Assembly: GCA_023460855.1 (NCBI GenBank)
Contig: JAEWOS010000023.1
Location: 1 to 44,893, forward strand
Length of the DNA: 44,893 nt
Direction: 5' to 3'
DNA from: Bacteroidota bacterium
GTDB lineage: Bacteria > Bacteroidota > Bacteroidia > Flavobacteriales > Weeksellaceae
Position 1 is the stretch's first letter. Every line of letters starts with the position of its first letter. Shown one piece after another: positions 1 to 8,319 of this stretch. The position numbers and the translations under genes are program-made. Below the pieces are notes generated by a model. That model made no database searches. It saw only the letters and a list, made by a program, of their open reading frames with translations, and was not told the origin of the DNA.

Positions 1-52
1 AATATCATTAAAATAATTTCTTATAAAAACACTTTAAGGTATTAAAATGTCA

Positions 53-60
53 TAAATTTG
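53..60 (+). promoter_or_regulatory. Putative -7 promoter element
   Basis: TAAATTTG matches the Bacteroidota -7 consensus TAnnTTTG exactly and lies 29 bases before the ATG of the halogenase-like gene. I see no clean TTTG at the usual 19-base spacing upstream; the nearest is TTTA at 33-36. Confidence 0.5.
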
Positions 61-89
61 GGGCAAAGATATTAAATTAAGACAAAATA

Positions 90-1337
90 ATGACAGATGA
101 ATTCGTTGATGTGCTGGTGATTGGAGCCGGTCCTTCAGGGTGTGTTTCATCCTCTTATCTTCATCAGAACGGTGTGAAAGTTAAAGTGGTTGAGCGGGCG
201 AAATTTCCCCGTTTTGTAATCGGTGAAAGCCTGATTCCGCGTGTGATGGATCACTTTGAAGAAGCGGGTCTGTTTCCGGCTTTGGATTCGATGGGATTTG
301 AGAAAAAATTTGGTGCGCGGTTTATTCGTGGGGAGGAAATCTGCATTTTTGACTTCGGTGAAAAATTCGGGGAAGGATGGGACTGGACGTGGCAGGTTCC
401 ACGTGCAGATTTCGACGATACACTTGCCAGAGCAACGGCGGAAAAAGGTGTCGAAATTGATTTTGAAACAGAAGTTATCGGAATTGAGTTTAAGGGCTCC
501 GATTCTGTAACTCAGGTTAAAAATAAAGACGGAGAAACCCGGAATATTCATGCAAAATTCGTCATTGACGGCAGCGGTTACGGAAGAGTGCTGCCGCGCC
601 TGCTGGATCTGGAACTGCCATCTTCGCTAGATCCCCATTCGTCCGTATTTACTCATGTTAAGGATCTGAACAGGCCTGAAGGTGTGGAAGGAACCCAGAT
701 TTCTTTCGATATTCTGCAGACCGACGTTTGGTTGTGGGTAATCCCTTTTTCTAATGGCAATACCAGTTTGGGAATCGTAGGACCAACGGAATATATAGAC
801 AGTCTTTCCGCTGACGGAGATACGGCCGAGGCGATGAGAAATGCCATCCGGAAATCTGATTATTACATGAAGAGATTTGGCGACGTGGATTTTTTTTTCG
901 AGCCAAAAAGACTCACCAATTATTCATGTGCTGTGAAACAGCTTTACGGTGAAGGTTACGCACTTACCGGAAATGCCGCAGAATTTCTCGACCCAGTATT
1001 TTCTTCCGGAATGGCATTCGCAACAGAAAGCGGTATTTTAGCTGCAAAACTGGCCAGGAAACAACTTGAAGGTGAAGAAGTTAACTGGGAGAAAGATTAT
1101 TCCGACTATATACTTTCGGGTGTAAAAGTTTTCCGCACCTATGTGAAGGAATGGTATACCGGAAATCTGCAGAAGTTATTTTTTCATCAGCCGGAAAATG
1201 AAGATATTAAGCGTAAAATCTGTGCAGTTCTAGCCGGATATGTCTGGAATAAGGAAAATCCTTTCGTGAAAAAACACGATCATGTAATTAAAAATCTGGC
1301 TTATATGATCGATCAGGAAGAAAAACTGGAGTTATAA
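90..1337 (+). CDS. FAD-dependent halogenase-like oxidoreductase
   Basis: A 415-residue flavoprotein of the geranylgeranyl reductase / FAD-dependent halogenase superfamily. The N-terminal dinucleotide-binding motif GAGPSG is at residues 12-17, and GESLIP at 45-50 is typical of this group. WLWVIP at 214-219 fits the WxWxIP signature of flavin halogenases, and K73 in KKFGA sits where phenolic halogenases carry their catalytic lysine. GNAAEFLDPVFSSG near the C-terminal third is the second FAD-contacting motif. A halogenase would use FADH2, supplied by a separate reductase, to chlorinate or brominate an aromatic substrate; none is identifiable here. The acyl-CoA ligase at 5084-6376 could be related in function, since flexirubin-type pigments of this phylum are aryl polyenes and some are chlorinated, but this is inference. 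It may equally be a monooxygenase or reductase. Family assignment is firm, substrate unknown. Confidence 0.8.
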   Translation: MTDEFVDVLVIGAGPSGCVSSSYLHQNGVKVKVVERAKFPRFVIGESLIPRVMDHFEEAGLFPALDSMGFEKKFGARFIRGEEICIFDFGEKFGEGWDWTWQVPRADFDDTLARATAEKGVEIDFETEVIGIEFKGSDSVTQVKNKDGETRNIHAKFVIDGSGYGRVLPRLLDLELPSSLDPHSSVFTHVKDLNRPEGVEGTQISFDILQTDVWLWVIPFSNGNTSLGIVGPTEYIDSLSADGDTAEAMRNAIRKSDYYMKRFGDVDFFFEPKRLTNYSCAVKQLYGEGYALTGNAAEFLDPVFSSGMAFATESGILAAKLARKQLEGEEVNWEKDYSDYILSGVKVFRTYVKEWYTGNLQKLFFHQPENEDIKRKICAVLAGYVWNKENPFVKKHDHVIKNLAYMIDQEEKLEL

Positions 1338-1338
1338 C

Positions 1339-1365
1339 AATGGGGCAAAAAGCCTCATTTTTTTT
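1339..1365 (+). terminator. Intrinsic terminator
   Basis: An 8-bp stem with one G-U pair (AATGGGGC / GCCTCATT), a 5-base A loop and a run of eight T follow the stop codon of the halogenase-like gene directly. Confidence 0.75.
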
Positions 1366-1426
1366 GCGTCGAATTTCAATTCGATTTTTATGAATTATCG
1401 TATTTTTGGCAACACAATTTGATGAT

Positions 1427-4400
1427 ATGAAATATTTTCTACAATTTATTTTACTTTTTTGCGTATCTGTTCTCTCTGCACAGACGACCCTGATTTCTCC
1501 CACGGTAAATAATGGCGGTTTTGAAAACAGCACTGCTGCGCCATGGGTTATTTCCAATGGTACACAGACTAATAAATGGCAGGTTTCCACCGGCGCGAAT
1601 CCAGGTTTTACCGGAACGAAGAGCGCGTACATTTCCAGTTCTTCTGCTGCACCTTTCAGCCATAATTACAATGAAGCCACAAGTTCTGCTGTTTTTATTT
1701 ACCAGGATGTTGTCTTTCCGGCAGGAGAGACTATCATAAACCTTTCTTTTAAAGTTAAGGTGCAGGGCGAAACTTCGTGGGATTTTCTGAGTGTTTTCTT
1801 AGTTGAACAAAATGCGACACCAATTCCGGGGTCGGTATTAACTACTGCTACTTATCCCGTAAACTGGACATATAATATGCTCGGGAACGGCTGGATTACG
1901 CAGAATATCTCTATCACTTCTACACAGGCAGGAAACGCAACTAATGCATCACCGAAAAGATTAATTTTCCAGTGGAAAAATGACAACGGAGGCGGAATGC
2001 AGCCTCCTGCAGCGATCGACGATATTACACTTACTACATCTTCCTGCGCCACCGTAACGGCTACTGCTGCAACAAATATCACCCAGACATCGGCGCAGGC
2101 AAACTGGACTACTTTAGCTGGCGCAACAGACTATTATCTGGAATACAGACCAGCTGGTGCATCTGCCTGGAATATGATTCAGACCGGAAACGTCACATCT
2201 TACGCATTAACAGGACTGTTACCAAATAACAACTATGAGTACAGAGTTACGCCGATTGGCGGTTCGTGTAGTGCATCATCGAATATTATCAGTTTTAAAA
2301 CAGGTTATTGCGATGCGGGATCTTCTTCGCAGCTATCGTGGCTTCAGTCATTTGTGTCCGGTGGTGCTGTAAGCAGTATTTCGTATACCTCTCCAACGCT
2401 TACTTCTTCGCCTTTAGGATATAAAGATGAATCCGCAAATTATTCTGTGAACCACTATGCTGGAAGTTCATTTGATCTTCAGATGTACGCAGGTGGTTCG
2501 CCTCCGGGTTTTTCAGTGTGGATTGACTGGAATAATAATTTTGTTTTTGAATCTACAGAGAGAGCATATAACAGTAATGGCTTCTTGGGCAACGCTTCGC
2601 CTCAAATAACAGTTCCTGCCGGTACAGCAAACGGACAGTACAGGATGAGAGTGATGCTGGATACCAATAATCCCGATCCATCCATTGCATGCGGGAATAT
2701 TGCAGCAGGTGAAATAGTAGATTTCTCTTTAAATGTTGTTCCTGCACCAACCTGTTATCCGCCAACGAACTTAGCTATTGGAAACATTACCGCAAATACC
2801 GCTGAATTAACTTTTACAGCTCCAGTACAGGGAAGTCCTGTCTCATATGAATATTATCTGTCAACCGGCAGTGCACCACCTATAGCTGCAACTGTTCCTA
2901 CCGGTAATTCTACCGGCGTTTCTGTTGCCTTAGCTCAGTTACAGTCTGCTACCAATTATTATGTCTGGGTTCGAAGTATATGTGGTGGAACCGATAAAAG
3001 CTCGTGGAGCTCTGCATTAGCTTTTACAACAACTTGTGGGGTTTTTACGTTACCGTATTCACAGAATTTTGAAAATGTGGTGTCGGGATTCCCTGTATGT
3101 ACTTCCGTACAAAATGCAGGAAACGGAAATATCTGGATAGTCGATGTTCCTGATACAAACGGTTTCTCCACAAATACTCTAAGTTATTATTATGATACGG
3201 CGAGTCCCGGTAACGCCTGGTTTTTTACTCCGGCGATTGCACTGGAAGCAGGAAGAGAGTATTCCGTTTCTTTTAAGTATGGAAATGACGGTGATTCCTC
3301 TTATCCGGAAAAACTAAAAGTGGCCTACGGAACCGCTGCAAACGCCGCATCAATGGTGAATCTGCTTCAGGATTATCCAAATATTGTAACCAGCGGTCCG
3401 GTTTCTGAGAAACTGACGTTCACAGCTTCAGCCACAGGAACTTTTTATTTTGGATTTAATGCTTATTCAGACGCTGATAAAAATGTTCTGATGGTTGACG
3501 ATATTCTGATTGAAGTGGAAGGTGTGATCTGGGACGGCAGCCAGTGGTCAAATATCACAGGTCCAACATCCACGTTAAATGCTTATATCGACGGCAATTA
3601 CACTGGAGGCTCGATCACTTCTGCAGATTTGACGATTTCGGCTGGAGTAAGCGTTTTGATGAACGGGGCTCTCAACGCTGCGAACATCAGCAACAACGGT
3701 AACCTTGTTATAGGCCAGGACGGCACGATGATGTATACGGGCAGCTTTGCCAATTCAGGAAGCGGAACATTTGCTGTAGAGAAAGATGTAACTGCAGCTG
3801 CGGTAAACCAGTACTCGTTCTGGAGCTCGCCTGTTGCGTCACAAAGCATGTTCGGCATCTTCGATACGGGAACTCCTCAGTTCGTTACTGATTACACGCC
3901 TTCGGGAGCGTGGGTAGCCGTGGCTTCGCCTGCCACCTCCGTTCGCGGAAAGGGATACTCGGTGAAGACTCCTGCAGGGGCAACGCTTGCGTCGTTTGAG
4001 GGAACGCCGAACCACGGCAACATCACCACCACGATCAGTGCTCCGAACGCATCGCCTGCAGCCAACTACGTCCTTCTGGGTAATCCTTATCCTTCGCTGC
4101 TAAGCCTTCAGACGTTCACGACGGTGAACAGCGCGAAACTCAACGGCAACTACTGGCTTTGGGATAAAGCAGCAGAAAACTATGCGACTTACAACGCGGG
4201 CTCCGACACGTATGTAGCAGCTCCGGGCTCAACGGTAGCGCTTGTGGGAGGCAGCGTGCAGCCTGCGCAGGGATTCCTTGCGGAAGCGATCGCCGGCTCC
4301 ACGTCGGTAGCGTTCAACAATACGATGAGATCAACGGGAAGCACGGGCTACTTCAACAAGACGGCAGCAGGCGGAACCGAAGGGAAACTGTGGCTGAGGC

Positions 4401-5011
4401 TTAACGCGTCTTCGACAGACTTCAGCTCGGTGGCCGTGACTTACGGCTACGGCGAGAACGGCATGGACAGGACCGACGCTAAATCGCTGTCGGAAACGCC
4501 GAACGACCTGTTCACGATGGTCGGAACTGAAAGGGTGATCATCCAGGGCAGGGGATCATTTAGCGGGGATGACGCCGTGGCGCTTGGCGTGAAGCTTTCC
4601 GCCGATGCGCAGTACACCATCACGCTTGAGCAGGCAGAGGGCATCTTTGCCAATGGCCAGGAAGTGATTCTTCACGACCGGGAGCAGAAGATCTTCCACA
4701 ACCTGTCGCAGGGCGCATACACGTTCCAGGGCAGCAAGGGCGAGAATGAGGGCAGGTTCGAGATTCTGTACAGAAAGGCGGCGCAGCTGACAGCGGTATC
4801 GGAAGTAACGATAGCTAAAAATGGCGAAGTATTCACGGTAACATCTCCGGAACCGATCAGGATGGTAGAGGTTTACGACACAGCGGGCAGACTGGTTAAG
4901 AAAGTACAGGGCGGCGGCACAACGCTTGACTTGCCGATCTCAGCACGTGGTGCTTATGTTGTGAACATTGTAACGGTAAAAGAAACCGTAAGTAAGAAAG
5001 TGATTAAGTAA
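1427..5011 (+). CDS. Large multidomain secreted protein with T9SS type A sorting domain
   Basis: A 1194-residue exported protein. The start is taken at ATG 1427, not the TTG at 1406, because MKYFLQFILLFCVSVLSA is a standard signal peptide. Visible modules in order: an N-terminal beta-rich domain (about 20-200), a fibronectin type III domain (about 207-295), a GEVED-type domain with WIDWNNNFVF (about 361-436), a second FN3 domain (about 442-535), a choice-of-anchor/MAM-like jelly roll starting LPYSQNFE (about 535-700), a long module frequent in large Chryseobacterium secreted proteins (about 700-1118), and a Por secretion sorting domain (about 1123-1194) ending VSKKVIK. The sorting tail sends the protein through the type IX secretion system to the surface or medium. 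No catalytic domain is visible, so adhesin or matrix protein is a guess. Residues about 825-1118 are encoded by much more GC-rich DNA than the rest. Confidence 0.85.
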   Translation: MKYFLQFILLFCVSVLSAQTTLISPTVNNGGFENSTAAPWVISNGTQTNKWQVSTGANPGFTGTKSAYISSSSAAPFSHNYNEATSSAVFIYQDVVFPAGETIINLSFKVKVQGETSWDFLSVFLVEQNATPIPGSVLTTATYPVNWTYNMLGNGWITQNISITSTQAGNATNASPKRLIFQWKNDNGGGMQPPAAIDDITLTTSSCATVTATAATNITQTSAQANWTTLAGATDYYLEYRPAGASAWNMIQTGNVTSYALTGLLPNNNYEYRVTPIGGSCSASSNIISFKTGYCDAGSSSQLSWLQSFVSGGAVSSISYTSPTLTSSPLGYKDESANYSVNHYAGSSFDLQMYAGGSPPGFSVWIDWNNNFVFESTERAYNSNGFLGNASPQITVPAGTANGQYRMRVMLDTNNPDPSIACGNIAAGEIVDFSLNVVPAPTCYPPTNLAIGNITANTAELTFTAPVQGSPVSYEYYLSTGSAPPIAATVPTGNSTGVSVALAQLQSATNYYVWVRSICGGTDKSSWSSALAFTTTCGVFTLPYSQNFENVVSGFPVCTSVQNAGNGNIWIVDVPDTNGFSTNTLSYYYDTASPGNAWFFTPAIALEAGREYSVSFKYGNDGDSSYPEKLKVAYGTAANAASMVNLLQDYPNIVTSGPVSEKLTFTASATGTFYFGFNAYSDADKNVLMVDDILIEVEGVIWDGSQWSNITGPTSTLNAYIDGNYTGGSITSADLTISAGVSVLMNGALNAANISNNGNLVIGQDGTMMYTGSFANSGSGTFAVEKDVTAAAVNQYSFWSSPVASQSMFGIFDTGTPQFVTDYTPSGAWVAVASPATSVRGKGYSVKTPAGATLASFEGTPNHGNITTTISAPNASPAANYVLLGNPYPSLLSLQTFTTVNSAKLNGNYWLWDKAAENYATYNAGSDTYVAAPGSTVALVGGSVQPAQGFLAEAIAGSTSVAFNNTMRSTGSTGYFNKTAAGGTEGKLWLRLNASSTDFSSVAVTYGYGENGMDRTDAKSLSETPNDLFTMVGTERVIIQGRGSFSGDDAVALGVKLSADAQYTITLEQAEGIFANGQEVILHDREQKIFHNLSQGAYTFQGSKGENEGRFEILYRKAAQLTAVSEVTIAKNGEVFTVTSPEPIRMVEVYDTAGRLVKKVQGGGTTLDLPISARGAYVVNIVTVKETVSKKVIK
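3901..4780 (+). other. GC-rich compositional block inside the T9SS gene
   Basis: Hand counts of 60-base lines give about 60-65% GC here (39/60 at 3901, 37/60 at 3961, 38/60 at 4201, 39/60 at 4561), against about 47-48% at 2461 and 4801 in the same gene. Codons shift to TCG, GCG, AAC and GGC. The reading frame stays open throughout. It covers the conserved C-terminal module just before the sorting domain. Confidence 0.7.
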
Positions 5012-5033
5012 ATCAAAATAATCAGTTTAAGAA

Positions 5034-5070
5034 AATCCGGGCGGCCAAATGGCCGCCCGGATTGTTTTTT
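5034..5070. terminator. Bidirectional intrinsic terminator
   Basis: A perfect 13-bp stem (5034-5046 with 5051-5063) around an AAAT loop is followed by GTTTTTT on the plus strand. On the minus strand it is followed by a shorter T-rich run. It separates the convergent T9SS gene and CoA ligase, whose stops lie 22 and 20 bases away, and can serve both. Confidence 0.85.
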
Positions 5071-5083
5071 ATCAAATCTGCTG

Positions 5084-6376
5084 TCATCGCAGATCAACAA
5101 AATGAATGGGCTTCCGGCTTTTTGGATCAAAAACGGTTTTCATCAGTTCGTCGTGTTCTACAAGTTCGATTTTTGGGGCTACACGAAGTTTCGCGCGGAA
5201 GCGGTCCCGTACTTCATGCATAAAATCGTCATCAGTATTGGTGCTGCTTAACCTTACCAGAATTTCATCTGTGCCGATATCGCTGTTCCGGATAATAATT
5301 TGATAAAGCGAAATATCTTCAAAACCATTAAGAATATCGTTCATCGCAGGCGGATAAATCGTTGTTCCCTTGTATTTGATCATGTGTTTTTTCCGGCCAA
5401 CTACAGGACCCAATCGCATCGTGGTTCTACCGCATCCGCATTTTTCATGATGTGCTTTCACGAGATCGCCTGTTTCAAAGCGTACTAACGGTAATGCTTC
5501 TACACCCAGTGTTGTAATTACCAGTTCACCGTTTTCTCCTTCTCTAACTTCATTGCCTTCATCGTCCAGAATTTCCGTGATGATCAGTTCGGGATGATGA
5601 TGTCCTCCCTGCTGAAATTCGCACTCGGCAAATGCGGTACTCATTTCAGTAGAAGCATAAGTTGAAAAGAGTTTAATATTCCATTTTTCTGTGATTTTTT
5701 TTGAAAGTTCCGAATCAGTAAAATCCTGGTTTCTTAAACTTTCACCTATGCAAACGGCACCATGAACGGAAGAGTTTTTATAATCGATACCGTGATTCTC
5801 TGCATATTCTATCATCTTCAGCAAGAACGACGGAACTGTAATCAAAAATTTTGGTTTGTAGCGCAGAATGCTATCCCACTGCAATTCCGGAATTCCCGGA
5901 CCCATTCTGATCACGCCTGCTCCCATTTTTCTTAACCCCAGAAAATAAGCGAGACCGGCCATAAATCTTTTGTCAATGGTAGTCATCATCTGAACCAAAT
6001 CACCTTTTTTTATACCGGCACATGCGAAGGAAATAGCTTCATTGTAGGCAAGTCGCTCTAAATCATGATCTGACAGTCCAAAAGTTACAGGATCTCCCAA
6101 TGTTCCGGAAGTGGTACTGTAATCGACTATTTTGTCCATTGGAACACAAAAAAAATCGGGATTATACTGCTGTAAATCTTCTTTGGTAGTAAACGGAATT
6201 TTGCGCAGATCTTCCAGATTTCTTATTTCCTTGGGGTTGATTCCATGCTCTGCAAAAAGGCTTTGGTAATATGGTGAATTCTCGCTCACATACTGCAGCA
6301 ATTCACGCAGTTTTGCCTCCTGAAATTCTTTGATTTTCGCCGGTTCAGCGTATTCGATTTTTGGGTAGAGTTCCAA
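5084..6376 (-). CDS. PaaK-like acyl/aryl-CoA ligase (AMP-binding family)
   Basis: A 430-residue adenylate-forming enzyme of the phenylacetate-CoA ligase family, which activates a carboxylic acid with ATP and joins it to CoA. The phosphate-binding motif STTSGTLGDP is at residues 87-96, FSTYASTEM is the aromatic/adenine-site motif, and ETGDL followed by EKCGCGRTT is the adenylate motif with a cysteine cluster that binds zinc in some PaaK relatives. Length is normal for PaaK (about 430-440). The start is a TTG: an in-frame stop lies a few codons upstream and the next ATG is residue 80, inside the fold, while MELYPKIEYA fits the family N-terminus. Substrate cannot be read from sequence. Phenylacetate degradation is unlikely because no other paa gene is nearby. 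A role in pigment or aromatic acyl activation with the halogenase-like gene is speculative. Confidence 0.85.
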   Translation of the reverse strand: MELYPKIEYAEPAKIKEFQEAKLRELLQYVSENSPYYQSLFAEHGINPKEIRNLEDLRKIPFTTKEDLQQYNPDFFCVPMDKIVDYSTTSGTLGDPVTFGLSDHDLERLAYNEAISFACAGIKKGDLVQMMTTIDKRFMAGLAYFLGLRKMGAGVIRMGPGIPELQWDSILRYKPKFLITVPSFLLKMIEYAENHGIDYKNSSVHGAVCIGESLRNQDFTDSELSKKITEKWNIKLFSTYASTEMSTAFAECEFQQGGHHHPELIITEILDDEGNEVREGENGELVITTLGVEALPLVRFETGDLVKAHHEKCGCGRTTMRLGPVVGRKKHMIKYKGTTIYPPAMNDILNGFEDISLYQIIIRNSDIGTDEILVRLSSTNTDDDFMHEVRDRFRAKLRVAPKIELVEHDELMKTVFDPKSRKPIHFVDLR

Positions 6377-6389
6377 AATTAATTTTTTA

Positions 6390-6397
6390 CAAATCTA
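6390..6397 (-). promoter_or_regulatory. Putative -7 element for the CoA ligase gene
   Basis: Read on the minus strand this is TAGATTTG, an exact TAnnTTTG match 13 bases before the proposed TTG start. That supports a short leader and the TTG start. No TTTG is seen at 19 bases upstream. Confidence 0.45.
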
Positions 6398-6479
6398 TGA
6401 AATCAGCAGCTCTTCATTATTCGTTGCAGTAATCCTTCTTTATTTTGGTTTAAAAAACAGCTCGCTAATAAAAATTCAA

Positions 6480-6487
6480 TATTTTTA
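6480..6487 (+). promoter_or_regulatory. Putative -7 element for the SpmAB-like gene
   Basis: TATTTTTA is one mismatch from TAnnTTTG and lies 16 bases before the ATG at 6504, in the divergent region shared with the CoA ligase. Confidence 0.35.
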
Positions 6488-6503
6488 GCCAAAATTTCCG
6501 CCA

Positions 6504-7907
6504 ATGGTACTCAGCCGAATCTGGTCCGCATTCATAATCGTCGCAATTCTAGTAGCCACCATCAAATATATGTTCTCGCCGAATTTCAGCAGTATTTATA
6601 ATGATATGGTTGTCGGGAAAAGCGGTGATACCGTAATGATTGCACAGCAGTCTGTTTCTGAGCTAAAACCAGAAATCCGGGAAAACCTGCTCACCAAACC
6701 GGAATTTACCAATGACAGAATTCATTACAAAACGGACAGCCTTGCACAAAATGTTCAGGTGTACCGGATTCAGGGAGCAGACGGTGTGATTGGAACATCA
6801 GAAACAGCGGTAAAAATCTGTTTGGGGCTTATCGGAATTATGACGCTTTTCATGGGTTTTATGGGAATTGCCGAAAAAGCTGGCGGAATAAACCTGCTTT
6901 CCCGAATGATTCAGCCTTTTTTCTCTAAATTATTTCCGGAAGTACCTAAAAATCATCCTTCTTTCGGACATATGATGCTGAATTTCAGCGCCAATCTTTT
7001 AGGTCTCGATAATGCAGCAACACCTTTCGGACTCAAGGCGATGGAAAGTCTGCAGACGCTGAATCCTTCTGCCGAACGCGCAAGTAATGCTCAGGTGATG
7101 TTTCTGTGTCTTCATGCGAGCGGACTTACCTTAATTCCGGTTTCGATTATTGCAATACGTGCAAGTATGGGATCAGAAACGCCTACAGATATTTTTCTTC
7201 CGTGTCTCATCGCGACATTCATGGCAACCATGGCAGCGATGATCATCGTTTCTATTAAGCAGCGCATCAATTTATTTCAGCCGGTAGTTCTTGCATACAT
7301 TGGCGGAATTTCTGCGATCATTGCGGGGCTTGTTGTTTTTCTGGTGCAGCTCAGTAAAGACGAACTCGACAGCTTCAGTAAAGTACTCAGCAACGGAATT
7401 ATTCTGCTGATCTTTTTTGCGATTGTTCTTGGAGGTATTTATAAAAAGATCAATGTTTTTGATGCATTTATCGAAGGTGCTAAAGAAGGTTTCTACACCT
7501 GCGTCAAGATTATTCCGTATTTGGTGGGGATGCTCATCGCAATTTCTTTGCTAAGAACTTCTGGTGTTTTCGAAGTGATTATCGATGGAATGAAATGGCT
7601 CGCAACTGCCGGAAATCTCGATACGCGTTTCGTGGACGGTCTTCCGACAGCTTTAATTAAACCGCTTTCCGGATCCGGAGCGAGAGGAATGATGGTGGAT
7701 ACGATGGCAACTTTCGGTGCAGATTCTTTTCCTTCGCGCCTTGCCGGAATTCTGCAGGGAAGTTCGGATACTACTTTTTATGTAATTGCGGTTTATTTTG
7801 GTGCGGTCGGAATCCGGAACACGCGTTATACGGTTGGCGCAATGCTTCTGGCTGATCTGGTCGGCATCATCACGTCAATTGTTCTTGCTTATATATTTTT
7901 TGGTTAA
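6504..7907 (+). CDS. Nucleoside recognition (Gate) domain membrane protein, SpmA-SpmB fusion type
   Basis: A 467-residue polytopic inner membrane protein. It begins with a hydrophobic segment (about 5-25), then a polar region of about 80 residues, then two Gate-domain halves. The first contains LNFSANLLGLDNAATPFG, typical of SpmA. The second, from about 310 on, contains YTCVKIIPYLVGMLIAISLL and GSGARGMMVDTM, typical of SpmB. Sporulation genes are irrelevant in this phylum; such fusions are widespread in non-sporulating Bacteroidota and are thought to be transporters or transport-associated proteins, substrate unknown. The next gene starts only 9 bases after the stop, so they are probably co-transcribed. 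Family assignment is good; function is open. Confidence 0.8.
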   Translation: MVLSRIWSAFIIVAILVATIKYMFSPNFSSIYNDMVVGKSGDTVMIAQQSVSELKPEIRENLLTKPEFTNDRIHYKTDSLAQNVQVYRIQGADGVIGTSETAVKICLGLIGIMTLFMGFMGIAEKAGGINLLSRMIQPFFSKLFPEVPKNHPSFGHMMLNFSANLLGLDNAATPFGLKAMESLQTLNPSAERASNAQVMFLCLHASGLTLIPVSIIAIRASMGSETPTDIFLPCLIATFMATMAAMIIVSIKQRINLFQPVVLAYIGGISAIIAGLVVFLVQLSKDELDSFSKVLSNGIILLIFFAIVLGGIYKKINVFDAFIEGAKEGFYTCVKIIPYLVGMLIAISLLRTSGVFEVIIDGMKWLATAGNLDTRFVDGLPTALIKPLSGSGARGMMVDTMATFGADSFPSRLAGILQGSSDTTFYVIAVYFGAVGIRNTRYTVGAMLLADLVGIITSIVLAYIFFG

Positions 7908-7916
7908 CAGCTAATT

Positions 7917-8312
7917 ATGATTCACGATAAAGATTATATCATCCGGATTGTCCGCCAGTTTTCAGATTTTCTTTCCGGATTGCTTCTCGGAAAAAATGAA
8001 GGAGAACTTTCTGAACAGGATATCGTTTTCGAAACGCAGATGAAGGATGTGTTCAAAATGGAATTTCCAGCGCTTGATGCGATGAGCATTGAGGAAATTT
8101 CTGCTTTAGTAGACTCGAAAGATGCCGCACATCAGCCGGCGTATATTGAATTGCTCGGAAATCTGTTTTTCTATAAATTTCAGGAAGAAAAAACACGGGA
8201 AAGAGCCTTGAAAGCAAAGTTTTTCTATGAGAAATGGCTTTCCGAGAGTCAGATTTTTTCACTTCCGGTTATGGCGCGGCTTGGTGAATTGAAATCATTT
8301 ACAGGAAGTTAA
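7917..8312 (+). CDS. Small hypothetical protein, possibly DUF6483-like
   Basis: A 131-residue soluble, acidic, probably all-helical protein. There is no signal peptide, membrane segment or cysteine. The opening MIHDKDYIIRIVRQFSDFLSGLLLG resembles the start of DUF6483 proteins, a family of unknown function, but I rely on memory of that pattern. The C-terminal half (residues 75-125) looks like a single TPR-like helical pair (KTRERALKAKFFYEKWL). It follows the SpmAB-like gene by 9 bases and its stop lies 7 bases from the stop of the convergent mutS, with no terminator visible between them. Confidence 0.6.
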   Translation: MIHDKDYIIRIVRQFSDFLSGLLLGKNEGELSEQDIVFETQMKDVFKMEFPALDAMSIEEISALVDSKDAAHQPAYIELLGNLFFYKFQEEKTRERALKAKFFYEKWLSESQIFSLPVMARLGELKSFTGS

Positions 8313-8319
8313 TACCGAT

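Noticed and set aside
147..551. 134-codon open frame on the minus strand inside the halogenase-like gene
   Set aside because: It lies opposite conserved motifs and its translation has no family-like features.
1406..1426. TTG start for the large T9SS protein
   Set aside because: The added residues are polar and would precede the signal peptide; ATG 1427 gives a normal signal peptide.
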